From Mactromeris polynyma (taxonomy: Eukaryota; Mollusca; Bivalvia; Venerida; Mactridae), in NCBI GenBank assembly GCA_032209605.1, contig JASFXZ010000070.1:434001-498000 (forward strand): 64,000 bases of DNA. The letters run 5' to 3'. Within the stretch, counting starts at the first letter, position 1; every line of letters begins with the position of its first letter. The notes beneath the pieces were generated by a model. The model was not told where the DNA came from and searched no databases. It saw only the letters and a program-made list of their open reading frames with translations. Of the stretch, positions 33,513-44,191 are shown piece by piece. The position numbers and the translations under genes were made by a program.

Positions 33513-33900
33513 ACTTTTGTACGAAATGGATCAAATATTTCATCAAAATCTGCATTACAAATCATTGTTCATTATTATCAGCGCCTGATTCAACATCATT
33601 ATTACCCACAGCATGTGCAGCAGCAACAACAACATGATCATCGTCGTCACCGTCACCACCATCACCATCATTATCATCATCATCATCATCACTGCAACAA
33701 TTAGTTTAAATTAATTAGAAGATTTGTACGAAATGGATCAACTATTTTATCAAAATCTGCAATACAAATCATTATCATCAGCGCCAGGTTCAGCATCATT
33801 ATAACCTACAGCATCAGCAGCAACAACATTATTATCATCATCATCACAATTTTAACAAATTAGATTAAATTTACTTATTTAACGTCGATTATGAAACAAT
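33513..33900. repeat. About 207-bp tandem duplication with ATC/ACA trinucleotides
   Basis: 'GTACGAAATGGATCAA' with the downstream 'TCAAAATCTGCA..TACAAATC' and 'CAGCAACAACA' blocks occurs at about 33519 and 33726. The first copy has an expanded CATCATCATCATCATCAT run. Confidence 0.8.
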
Positions 33901-33999
33901 TTAACAACGTAAATTCATCACGTGTCATGCCTGCTTCCTGGGTTGCTATCAAGTACCGACGCCTAATTCAGGCATTGTGAAGTTCGTGGTACAATCTGG

Positions 34000-34075
34000 C
34001 TCATGCGGGATTTGAACTCATGATCTTCAGGAGTCTAGACCTCAATTCCTGGAACCATTACCGAACTATTGACGC
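34000..34075 (-). mobile_element. tRNA-derived SINE head
   Basis: On the minus strand, TAGTTCGGTAATGG (A-box-like) is followed 40 bases later by GAGTTCAAATCCCGCATGAG (B box GTTCAAATC). Confidence 0.5.
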
Positions 34076-34429
34076 AGTTATGACTACTCAATCATCATCG
34101 TCATAACTAGAACACCTATCGCCATCTAAACACTCGTCATAAGCATCTCTATCATCAACACCGGTAACTGAACTAACATGTCAAAATCAGCCGCTGTCAA
34201 CATCGTTAGCAGCATCAATACAAGATAGAAAACAACAACAACTGAAGCAACGATGTATCGTACTCAGTATGGCAGAGATGGTAACGAAAAATAATATGTA
34301 TTTACCTAAGTGATCATTGCCTAGATCAATGCCGGTTTTCTTATTAAAACTTGTTAAAATCAACCATACGTCACCATCCAGCAATCCGCTGGTACCCGTT
34401 AACGACTGTGTGGACGGAGCAATGCGGTG

Positions 34430-34520
34430 AATTACTCAGGGACACAATGTATGGCTAAAGAGAGGTTCGATCCCGGGACCTTTCGGTCTCAAGTCAACAA
34501 TCAACCACTTCACCACACAC
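34430..34520 (-). mobile_element. Second tRNA-like SINE head
   Basis: On the minus strand, GTGGTGAAGTGGTTGA (A-box-like) is followed by CCCGGGATCGAACCTC (B-box-like GATCGAACC). It sits 400 bp from the first. Confidence 0.45.
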
Positions 34521-35507
34521 TCCACTCTTAAAGTGTTGTACATATTTTTTAACCTGATGTCAGTTGTAAAACGGAAAGTACATTACGTATTTGCATTTCA
34601 ATGAAATAGATCTAAATTTGGATCAATAATCAGTTTTAACTTTTCTCGTGAGTAAATTATCATACTAAAAAGTTATAAAAAACGTATCAATAATTACGAT
34701 ATGATCTTTACAGTTGTACCAAATAAATTTCACGAATCATTAAATATGTATGTTAACTTTATGTTCTCATTTCTTAAATGAGCAATACTTGGTAATCTTG
34801 ATTTATACAGGTGCGTACTAAGACTCTACATTGTAGTACTAAATCGTTTGATAAAAAGTTTTGGAGTGATTCACCTTATATTAATAATTATAGAAACTGC
34901 AAATTTAAACTGGGCAGACATATGTCATATTTTAATCTATTAACTATAATCAAATAAATTTAGACTCAAGGCCTTCATCATCAAATACATGTGTCCATAT
35001 ATAAGTATATATCTACGATGCACTGAAACAAATAAAAAGGACACATTTTACATTCATGGTTAAAATCCATACCAAGTTTTCCATGTCGAGAAAATATGCA
35101 TGTATAATTGAATGAATAGATGTTTCAAAAATGATAATTACTGTTCATACGGTTTGAATATCAGCGCGGACCAAATACGCCGATGACTGATTTCTTCACG
35201 ATACATAAACATGGTCTACAAATGTATATAGGTAAAACTTAAATGGACCTGTTTTGAAATGTATTTGAAATGTATTCATTTGAAAACGAGTAACCATAAA
35301 CTGTTATAAAGGAATATCGTGATTCTACATCAATGCCTGTATTAGTATGAATAGTTTCAGTACACAAAGAATTGTCAATAAGGAGTTAAATATTCTTTTC
35401 AGGCAGCAAGTCGAAAATAAAAAAAAAAGAGATGTCTATAAATTGAGACTAGCTCTAGTGCTTTGCCGAGGATTAGTGTCCAGGTTTGATTTATATAATT
35501 TTGGAAT

Positions 35508-35695
35508 ACAGAACCTCAATAATAAGACCACCCTTGGGACCCTAGTAGTATGGTCTTATTATTGAGATGGACTTAATGTTGAGGTTGAATAAAGAGCAAA
35601 TTTGGGGAAATGGATTTGAAAATTGTGCTCTTAATGTTGAGGTGGTCTTATTATTGAGGTGGTATGGAAGTGAGGTTTTGTGAGGTTACACTGTA
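35508..35695. mobile_element. MITE family A, copy 7
   Basis: TACAGAACCTCAATAATAAG at the left, GAGGTTACACTGTA at the right, with the conserved 'CACCCTTGGGACCCTAG' and 'GTTGAATAAAGAGCA' interior. Confidence 0.8.
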
Positions 35696-36096
35696 ATATC
35701 TACATATACAAATGTAGTAGATTATTAATAGGTAATAGTTAGTCCGAGGTTTTCCACATATACAAACTGTATTACTTAAAGGGGCCTGTTTTGCTTCCAA
35801 GAACTATCCCATTCAATGATATAACTGTCACGTTGGTCCTTGAGGTATAACTCTATACTCCAAACACTCCCAATTTGGTATTTTAGCTGGGAAATGAATC
35901 CCAAGTTTTAAAACATCGGACACGGGTGTTCTTTATATACAACACTCATACCATTGAAATGTTTCAATACGTTTTTTCGACATATTGAATTGTAACTGTG
36001 GATTTTTGCAGTATGCGATTATCATTGCAGATTATTTTTCCTACATCAGTATGTAGTGATGCCTAAAAATGAAGTAAAGTATGTCAATAATGTTTC

Positions 36097-36102
36097 AAAA
36101 AA
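36097..36102 (-). terminator. Pol III T-run terminator of tRNA-Glu
   Basis: Six T on the minus strand, starting 3 bases after the tRNA 3' end. Confidence 0.8.
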
Positions 36103-36104
36103 TG

Positions 36105-36176
36105 TTCCGGTGCCGGGAATCGAACCCGGGCCGCCTGGGTGAAAACCAGGAATCCTAACCACTAGACCACACCGGA
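36105..36176 (-). tRNA. tRNA-Glu (anticodon TTC), intact
   Basis: 72 bases on the minus strand. The acceptor TCCGGTG pairs with CACCGGA, followed by A. The A box is GTGGTCTAGTGGTT, the anticodon arm CTGGTTTTCACCCAG, the B box GGGTTCGATTCCC, and no intron is present. A T-run terminator follows. This is the standard animal tRNA-Glu. It is identical in sequence to the two halves of the split gene at 23485/26132. Confidence 0.97.
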
Positions 36177-37398
36177 TACTTGCATGTTATCTGTGTATAC
36201 CTGTATATATATATTGTTACATAGATATCAACCCTACTATTATCATTACCAGAAATATGCTATCTTCCGGATCGAGCAGGCATTCTCCTCTGATAAAAAC
36301 ATTAAATAGATGCTTTGTTAGCTTTAGTATCTATCGTCGTATGGCAAGACGTATTCACAAAATCAAGTTGCAAAGTCAATATCATAACTGACGATAAATG
36401 GGAAGTCGGTTTTTTCTAAAAGAAAAAAGAAATCTATGTGCTTTCACTGAACGCTATGACACCGCTGATGTCATGTAGGTAAATGTTTAAAAAATGGTCA
36501 AAGATGTTATATACAGTAAAACCTCAATACTAAGACCACCCTTGGGACCCTTGAAAACTGATCTTCTTATTGAGGTGGTCTATTGAATAAAGAGAAAAAC
36601 AGTGAGAATGGACTTGTAAATTGTGGTGTTAGTTTGGAGATGATATTATAATTTAAGTGAGGTTTTGCTGTACACGTATCAAACTGGTTTGGCTCGCCAT
36701 CTTTGAACTCTTTAAAAACAGGCAAGAGGAAGATTAAACATTTTGTCAAAATGTGTGTAAATGAAATTTTACAAATTTTCAGTACACATAACTAGATAAA
36801 TATATACAACCAATGGCCAGTCTATAATAGCTTATATATCAATACCCATAGATTCAGTGACTTTCATCGAATCAAGTTCAGGATTAAGAGCACAACCATT
36901 CGATGGTTCGTGAAGCAATAATGAATTTACACGCTGTATCAGTATTATGTTGAAAAAATCCATCGGATAAATATGGAATAGTTAAAATGTAAATATGTTA
37001 TTTCTTATATTTTTTTTGTTTATCAAATAAGCATTTAATAATATGTGATACGGAAGTTGGTTCAGTAAAATAACTACATTTATTATATACCCATAAATGT
37101 TCTGTCCAAAATACACCAGTATTTTTTAAACAAATACGGACCGCCGGAATAAAAATTCCGTATCACGTCAGTGTGGTTTTCAAATTCCGTATCACATAGG
37201 TATGACGTGTAACATATGCCGGACTACTTTCTGTGTATTTCAATCGTGCGTCTCCGTACATTTCCGTCACGGAATATTGGAAAACCCTGCTATTTATAGA
37301 ATGGGCGGTACCAAGCGCCTATAGAATCCGATCAGAAATGTCAAAATAAATAAACGTGGAAAACGTTGTTTTTTGTTGTTTTTTCACGCCCATGAACC
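36177..37398. other. Intergenic with one MITE
   Basis: Contains the family A MITE at 36512-36672. Near 37150-37195, 'AATTCCGTATCAC' occurs twice. No gene seen. Confidence 0.35.
36512..36672. mobile_element. MITE family A, copy 8
   Basis: TACAGTAAAACCTCAATACT at the left and AAGTGAGGTTTTGCTGTA at the right, with 'CACCCTTGGGACCCTTGAAA' in the interior. It is close in length to copy 3. Confidence 0.85.
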
Positions 37399-37530
37399 TC
37401 AAGAATCCTTTATTATAGTCTTTTCTATATCCTCCGATAATTTTTTAACAGAAATCGTTTTCTTATCGCCGCGAAACGAGATTTCCGGTCCGTCTGCTAC
37501 AGCGGTGTACATGAAAGGAATTCCCGTGTA
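37399..37530 (-). CDS. Unidentified protein-like fragment
   Basis: Minus-strand frame ending in GIPFMYTAVADGPEISFRGD, then KKTISVKKLSEDIEKTI and a stop. Composition and codon pattern look protein-like. It faces away from the frame at 37581. It may be the 3' end of a transposon gene. No family recognised. Confidence 0.25.
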   Translation of the reverse strand, partial: YTGIPFMYTAVADGPEISFRGDKKTISVKKLSEDIEKTIIKDS

Positions 37531-37580
37531 AACAAAGCAGAAAATGTCAAAATACTTTGCATAACTTACCCGCCCGTACA

Positions 37581-37802
37581 AGCACCGTCACATCTTATAC
37601 GACTCCGACAACCGCCAGTTCAAACTACCAAATCCAAAATCACAATGTCAGTGACATGTCCGAAACAATAACATCCATGTTTTCGGGGCAAATTTTGCAG
37701 AACGCTAAACTCGTAAGTTGTCAGATAACTATCAATAACTACGAACGGTCGCCAAAACAGAAGAGAAGGCGAATTCGAGTAATAGACAGCGATAGCGAGT
37801 GA
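37581..37802 (+). CDS. Unidentified C-terminal fragment with basic-acidic tail
   Basis: An open frame in the same register ends ...KQKRRRIRVIDSDSE before a TGA, preceded by SETITSMFSGQILQNAKLVS. A short basic patch followed by an acidic end resembles tails I associate with transposon-encoded proteins in invertebrates (for example tyrosine-recombinase elements), but this is an impression only. No upstream domain is visible, so it is partial at best. Confidence 0.25.
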   Translation, partial: STVTSYTTPTTASSNYQIQNHNVSDMSETITSMFSGQILQNAKLVSCQITINNYERSPKQKRRRIRVIDSDSE

Positions 37803-38047
37803 GTTTCACTCGCTAAATTGTTAAAATGTTGTTGTTGTTTAAAATGGCGCTACACGATACACACATGTTTCACGCGCTGACAAGCAAGGTACGTCATCCT
37901 ATATTTGGAAACATTGTATTCATACGCCACTGTTTATCTGTTGTTGTACGTTTGGACTATTTTGTTGTCGTTTAAAACGAATAAAATTGTTATTTCTCGT
38001 AAATGTGTATATTTTTGTCGTTTGTTGGTATATAATAAAAGGAAAAT

Positions 38048-38193
38048 TACGTTAGTGTGGTGTTCTGTGGGTTGTATCACTTCTCGTTGCTTGTGAAAAG
38101 TCGTATCGCCACTCGACCTTCGGTCTCGTGGCGATACGACTTTTCACAAGCAACTCGAAGTGATACAGACCCACAGATCACCACACTAACGTA
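38048..38193. repeat. Long near-perfect hairpin (about 65-bp arms, 15-base loop)
   Basis: The left arm runs from TACGTTAGTGTGG to AAAAGTCGTATCGCCAC, and the right arm is its reverse complement from GTGGCGATACGACTTTTC to CCACACTAACGTA. The loop is TCGACCTTCGGTCTC. Only a few mismatches are seen (for example TGTTCTGTGGG versus CCCACAGATCA). The flanks show no target duplication. It could be a foldback MITE or the terminal palindrome of a larger element. Confidence 0.9.
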
Positions 38194-38867
38194 TTTATTC
38201 CCTATGTATCATTTTACAGGGGAAATTTTACGACCATAAAACTGCGATAAAAAGTATCTCAGTAAGGGAAATAAGTTCTAGTTGCTTGAATTTGTGATGA
38301 TTTAATGTTTTATGTAGTTGACTATGTACTCAATACCAGTAATAAAATAGTTTCTGTTCTGATGTTTTGATATATGCTGTTAACTTTGAGAGTCGCTTCA
38401 TCGAAGCAATACATACAAACATTTACAATGCGAAAAACAGCTATGAAACAACAATTAAAACCTAATTTAAAAAATGTTAAGGGTATTTGTTATACTAACC
38501 ATTGATCACAGAATGGATTAGGAGTAAAATATTATGGTCTACATTAGTATCAGTACAGAACATCATGGAACTGCGAAAGGTAAATTGTCAATCCGAATTT
38601 TGACAACAACTAGTTTACACTTCTTTGGAAAAATGTGGTAATGTGGGAAGAGTTGGTAGGAAATACTTTCACACCATTTGCACTTAAGTATTGTGGTATT
38701 TTCATTTTAGTAGAAAGATCAAATATTAATGCAGTAAGATCAAATTCAGAAATTATATACAAAGATGTATTAACTTATTACTTAGTACATCAAACAGTTA
38801 CGGTGTTGAAGTATGAGTACGGCGAGACTTACTTTCCATACTAGTACATCTTGAAAAACACAGTGCA

Positions 38868-39244
38868 CAGTAAAACCAAACTTAAAGGCAACCTCATATT
38901 TAAGACCACTTCATCAAAAAGGCTGCTTCTCATGGACCTGTTTTCAATATATGTTCCATATTTTAACTCGATAAACAGACCACCTTGCAGACCGTCTTAC
39001 TTCTGAACCAAATGTCTTACATCGGTACCAAAGGTCTTACATCGGTACCAAATGTCTTACTTCGGTACCAAATGTCTTACTTCGGTACCAAAGGTCTTAC
39101 TTTCTGAACCAAAGGTCTTACTTTCTGAACCAAAGGTCTTACTTCTGAACCAAATGTCTTACTTCGGTACCAAAGGTCTTACTTTCTAAACCAAAGGTCT
39201 TACTTTCTGAACCAAAAGTGGTCTTATTATTGAAGTTTCACTGT
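38868..39244. mobile_element. MITE family A, copy 9, with internal minisatellite
   Basis: Left CAGTAAAACCAAACTTAAAG and right GGTCTTATTATTGAAGTTTC-ACTG. Between the ends, about 11 copies of a 20-22-base motif (GTCTTACTTCGGTACCAAA or GTCTTACTTTCTGAACCAAA) fill 38990-39220. They appear to be derived from the element's own 'GGTCTTA' motif. Confidence 0.8.
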
Positions 39245-39540
39245 TCAATGTGTTATGTAGAATTAGGTGACAACAAAGCGGCTTCTACATATCATTAGTA
39301 ACATTGAAGTATCAATAGTCGAGAATCGGACAACGTTTTGGACAAGCCGAGCTTGTTTTATCCTCAACCGTACAGGAAATTGGTATGCAAGTCTTGTATG
39401 ATAAACATATAACCAAACAGATGTAATGCAAATTTACAAGTTTATTTCAAGAATTCAATTCGTGTAGACCATAAGGCTCATATATGTCACATAACATGAT
39501 ATGGCCAGCAATTTATTGAATACACTGTACACTACAAAGC

Positions 39541-39600
39541 TCATATATACATTTATTGGCATTTCGGCAATATACATCCTTTGGTCATAATAATGCATCG
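39541..39600 (-). mobile_element. LINE 3'-end fragment
   Basis: 'ACATTTATTGGCATTTCGGC' and 'CCTTTGGTCATAATAATGC' match the 3' end of the LINE at 16905-16960. Only the tail is present. Confidence 0.6.
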
Positions 39601-39754
39601 AATGTATTTCCCTTTGTTACAGAAATACATGAGAAAAGTCATGGAAACCCAAACGTACATGTATAGCAAGATTTGAAGATCCCAACTAACCGAGTGTTGC
39701 AAGTTAAAAAAGAAAATCCACGTCTAAATAGTAACATCTTTTGGTGACGTCATC

Positions 39755-39819
39755 ATGGGCACAGAACAATCCCACGAAACACATCCGTCCTCTACAAAGG
39801 ACCATCTAGATGGTCATAG
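39755..39819 (+). CDS. Alpha-kinase gene, exon 1
   Basis: The ATG at 39755 opens 21 codons plus two bases (MGTEQSHETHPSSTKDHLDG, then H and AG of Arg22) to a strong donor, CATAG|GTAGGT. The remaining two bases need one more, and exon 2 starts with G before TAC TGG in frame, so the junction is exact. The N-terminus fits the N-myristoylation consensus (Gly2, Ser6), suggesting membrane association, which is an inference. No upstream exon was found or needed. Confidence 0.75.
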
Positions 39820-40172
39820 GTAGGTGATCCTCCACACCTTTCTATATTTTATTTAGATAGTTTTTATTCTTTTAGATTACATATAGAATGTCTTGCATTT
39901 ATTCCGCAATCCATTTCCTTATTTGATCCGCTAGCATATATACATGTATATCAATAACTTGACGTCCTTGGTACATGTATTTCGTTTTCTTCATTTCTTT
40001 TGGCCAGAGAAAAGATTACATTCGTTGAAATAAATATACATCACTTATGGAATGTTATCCGAATGTTTCTCTATGTGAAACCATTGTAGGTACACCATTT
40101 ACCATTACGGATAATCAACATGTTCTGTGCTTAGTGGTCTCGATTTCTAGTATGTGCTTATCCGAATTTTAG

Positions 40173-40974
40173 GTACTGGGCTGATTTTGACAACGATTTC
40201 TTTGCCAAAGGAACATACAGGTATGCATTCCAGGGTACTGTTCATGGCGATGGTCCTCGAGACGGAAGCCTTTGCGTTATCAAAGTTTTCAAGAAAAAGT
40301 ACGCCAAATATTTCGATAAATGGCGCCCTGATCACGCAGCAAGCACAAAGGCACAAAGATTCGGAGAAATATTCACTCATAATGTACTTCCTTCGGTAAG
40401 AAACATTGTTTCAACAACAGATATAGAGTTTGTGATTCCTTTGATTGCGCGTATGGATACATTGTCTCATTTTAAGGTGTTGGGACTGTTTGTAACACAG
40501 GAAGACACCACATACGTCACCCCTTGTGAATTTGTTGCCATTGAACCATATTTATATGGAAAGTTCGAGAAATTCAACTCAAATGGTGGATATGAAGATA
40601 GCATGGCAGCCGTTTTGAATGCTTTCAGTCACTGGACTTGGCAAGTAAGCGGACATCGTTTTCTCGTCTGTGACCTACAAGGCGTGCAGAATGGACGGAA
40701 ATACATGCTTACCGACCCTTGTATACATTCGTTTGATGAGAGATTTGGAATGACAGATCTAGGCGTCGTTGGCATGGAAACATTTCTAGCTAACCATGAC
40801 TGCAACCTTATTTGTCAGCAGATTGGTCTACAAAACCCTATGAGCGGTTCAAAGCTGAATAGACCAAGCTCGCGTGCCACGGCTTACGTATTCCAACTGT
40901 CAGACAGTGATTGTCAGCGTGCCCATGATGGACAAACTAACTATTTCAACATGGAAGACCCAATCGTGCCGTGA
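40173..40974 (+). CDS. Alpha-kinase gene, exon 2 (complete atypical kinase domain)
   Basis: After acceptor CCGAATTTTAG|GTAC, 267 codons including the stop complete a 288-residue protein. Alpha-kinase family landmarks appear in order: the glycine-rich start GTYRYAFQGT (35-44), ATP lysine in CVIKVF (Lys59), IEPYLYGKFEKF (145-156), FSHWTW with His175, DLQG (Asp189), TDP (Asp203), FGMTDLGVVG (213-222), and the zinc site NHDCNLIC (His230, Cys232, Cys236), which with His175 matches the His2-Cys2 set of TRPM7/eEF2K-type kinases. Such kinases phosphorylate Ser/Thr in helical substrates. No channel, WD40, Sel1 or VWA part is attached. All key residues are present, so it should be active. Confidence 0.92.
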
Positions 40975-41051
40975 TTTGTATGTTCTATCAGTATTCACAT
41001 ATTTACTGTTGCTTAAGTCACGTTTACAAAGTGTTGAAAGATTTGTATTAC

Positions 41052-41057
41052 ATTAAA
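41052..41057 (+). terminator. Candidate poly(A) signal ATTAAA
   Basis: A common variant hexamer 78 bases after the alpha-kinase stop. A canonical AATAAA lies at 41968-41973. Confidence 0.4.
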
Positions 41058-43307
41058 CAGTTAGTGTTTAATATACATGTACCTGACTTACTTAGTTTGA
41101 TCATGTTTGATTTTCACCGATGGTAGAAAGTATAGATGTATCTGATAACTCAGCCGGATCATGTTCTATGTTCTTTAACTTAATATCATGTTAATCCGCA
41201 CCATGCTGTGATTCTTACTATATTATTATTGCCACACGCATTGATTGATCGGTGCGGCGTTATTTTGGCTAGTGCATCAGAAAGATCAGGGGCGTAGCTT
41301 AGCTGAAATTGATGTGTAGGCTAAGCTTAGTTGGGTTTTGTGGGCATGGTTCTCCGGGAAAAAATTGTAGCTAGATAGTTGCGTGATGCGTTTTGTTGTA
41401 TATTTCGTTCCGGTTAATATACTTACAAAAACATGAAAACATACATTAAATATCTTACTGCAGTTTTGGCCATTTTATTTTTCGATTTTTCGAAAAAAGT
41501 GTAGGATGCCTACGTGGCCTATAGGAATCTACGCCCCTGAATATAGCGCTAAGATGACAATGAAACTACACTGTGATGATAGTAGTGTATACTTGGACAT
41601 CTTGAAGCTCGACAAGGAGCCAAACTACATACAGATCTTAGTGCAGTCATCTGATATGTCGTCGTTACTTTGATTGACTGTCACGTGTAACTAAATCATA
41701 ATGTTAGTGTTTTGTCTTTAACGAGAAAATTTTGAGTTGTTATCCAGTCTACAACTAATAAAAGGATTGACATTTCTTCTGGTACCAACCCAAAGAATTG
41801 TGGATGAGGGACCCGCAGACGAACACATTTAAGGATATCCGAACGACCCTTTAAATAATTGCACTCATTCAATGACTTTGTTTCTCACTTTGTACTTGTA
41901 TTCGTCACCGTTGTTCAAACATTTCAAAACCATGCTGTCCTGTCGACGGAGCAGTGTTTTATACAATAATAAAGAACTATTTGTACGGTAGTTTTGTCCT
42001 GTATCTCACACAGACCTTTGAATAAAGCTTAAGAAAAGACAAAAGGGGATCTTGGTTTACAAGTAATATTTGCTTACATCCAAGAACATGTGCATAAGTA
42101 TATGCACTGCGCAATATAGTTTTTATGTTCAGTAACATTTAACTCACCATGGAAACCGTCTACGTCGCATATTTACGGCAAATGAACCTATAATATGATG
42201 CATTATACTCAATTGCTCCGTTTAAACGATAAAAAATTCCTGTATGTTTGGTAAACAAGTGGCAAATACGTTTTATTTTTATTGAAATTATACATTGTAG
42301 TCAGTGCGATAAACAGATCATTGCATGTTCCAGACAAGAATTTTAACATATATATTTACTTTATTTAGTGACTCATTCTAACCGCAGACAAACAATTTTA
42401 ATGATAGCCTAAATGGGGACACAGACAGGGGGCATATTATTACCGTGCGACCACATACACCCATTTTGCAATTGTTCGTGTATAACAACAAGAGACAAAC
42501 AGACACAAAAGTATAAATACCGTTCTACAAAGACACATTGTTATAGGGCAGGGAAGCAGGAATATCGGGAAAGTAAGACAGGTACCATGCAGGAAGCCGC
42601 TGCACGCCGGTCGGAAAAGTCAATCAGGGGCACCCTTTATATCACTACATAATCAAGCAGATTTAGTGAAAAAATATCTAATTTAGTAAAATAAAAGTGA
42701 CGTCCTTATCTGCCCATGGTCAATATCTGTGTCCCGAGCATGATACGAAAACTATAGGAAATCAAGCACTTGTTCTACCTTTTTAGCACTTTTCATTCAA
42801 TTTTCAATTACAAATGTACATACGAAAATGATAATCGGACATTTAAAATAAGTTGTTTCACTTGACGATCACTATGAACTTACGGCTGTCAAAATATAGC
42901 TTGCCAATCGGACTGATTGATTTATAGCACATTTAGTATACGTCTACACTTTCATTTTCAATGATGTTCGCTGGCTGTTTAAAGTGAGTTTGAGACAGTA
43001 CAATCGGGTACATGTACGTTTCTTTTTAATTAAATGTTGGCAATGTACGTGCGTTTGCTTTCCGTATGCATGTACATAGAAAGCTTTGTTGTCGCATAAA
43101 CCGCACTGGAGCATAAGTCAACTGATATACCAGCTTGGCCTCCATCTACGCCACATAACTAGCGACATCTATCCGCCTATAACGTCTGTTACTGTAACTA
43201 GTACGTTCCATCGTAGTGCTTACTCAGAAATGCGTTTCACTCTTATGGGAAAGACATTTCTCTTTGGGCGCAATGTTGCGAGGTTATTAAATTTCATTTA
43301 GTGTCTA
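41058..43307. other. Intergenic, alpha-kinase 3' flank
   Basis: No exon or repeat family recognised. The 79-codon plus frame at 42413-42652 is not supported by splice sites or domains. Confidence 0.35.
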
Positions 43308-44191
43308 AAGCCTCGGTCACAACTCAACGTGCGGTTTGTTGCACATACGTTTCCGCAGCTGCGGTCGGGTTGCGGGCAAATCGCAGCAATTGTACATACA
43401 TCTTACAGTCAACTTACGTTCACCGTACGGTTCCTTGCGAGTGTCTTGCAGCGTCCGCACGAAACACCTACATAATACCCGCAAGTTTAGCGTACAACCC
43501 CGTGCAGGTGACGTGCAACTTACGTTCGGCAAGGTGCGGCTCCGCACTGCTGTGTACGGCTCCGTAAGACGATTGCAAGAAGCCCCTGCAATGTTCGCAC
43601 GAAGTGCGTACGTGAGCTTCTCGAGTCACGTGCGAATATTTCGAATGTATATATACATACCAGGCGAGTACAAGAGGTCATTTCGGCTTCAGGAACACTG
43701 TCTTGAGGATGCCGGGTCCGATCTTAATCCATCGATTGCGTCGACACCACAGAACACAAGAGGCGTTTCTTGTCTTGGGTCTCAGAGTCCAGGTCCATTT
43801 CCGATCTAAGCTGATCGTACTTCCGCTCTACAGCGAGCGCAAGTTTGCCGTAAGGTGAGCGGACACCTTGCCTCGTGTGGACAGTGCAAGTACGTTGGTT
43901 GTGCGGCAATCTTGCAGCCACTGCAGAATAAATATGCATCTGGTGCTAGTAACAAACCTTGCAGCCACTGCAGAATAAATATGCATCTGGTGCTAGTAAC
44001 AAACCTTGCAGCCACTGCAGAATAAATATGCATCTGGTGCTAGTAACAAACCTTGCAGACATGGACGTGCTTCCGGTGGCGGTCTGCGTGCTCCTGCGGG
44101 CTTAATAAACGTGCGGACCCGTGTGTCCAACGCACGGATGTTCTGTGAAATCCGTCGTAGACCCGCCGCAGACCGGTTGTGACCGGGGCTT
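43308..44191. mobile_element. 884-bp TIR DNA element, TA-flanked, non-autonomous
   Basis: Left TA-AAGCCTCGGTCACAACTC and right GGTTGTGACCGGGGCTT-TA are inverted. The interior is distinctly richer in CG dinucleotides than the flanks, full of GCGGAC/GTCCGC and TACGT motifs, and contains three 47-bp tandem units (43912). Several overlapping short frames exist on both strands, but none looks like a transposase. Confidence 0.7.
43912..44058. repeat. 47-bp tandem repeat, three full copies
   Basis: 'TTGCAGCCACTGCAGAATAA' units start at 43912, 43959 and 44006, and a fourth breaks off after TTGCAG. The three copies look identical. Confidence 0.95.

Larger units (their letters stand above)
34521..36104. 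other. Intergenic between SINE heads and tRNA-Glu
   Basis: Only the family A MITE at 35508-35695 was recognised. Confidence 0.35.
38194..39754. other. Intergenic, alpha-kinase 5' flank
   Basis: Contains the repeat-bearing MITE at 38868-39244 and a LINE 3'-end fragment at 39541. No other feature recognised. Confidence 0.35.

Noticed and set aside
34187..34384. Minus-strand exon-like frame (LLDGDVWLILTSFNKKTG) with a CTTAG|GTAAAT donor
   Set aside because: The acceptor is only approximate, no partner exon with matching phase was found and no domain is recognisable; left as a possibility only.
43317..43939. Several overlapping 70-157-residue frames on both strands
   Set aside because: They lie inside a CG-rich TIR element; composition removes stops and none resembles a transposase.
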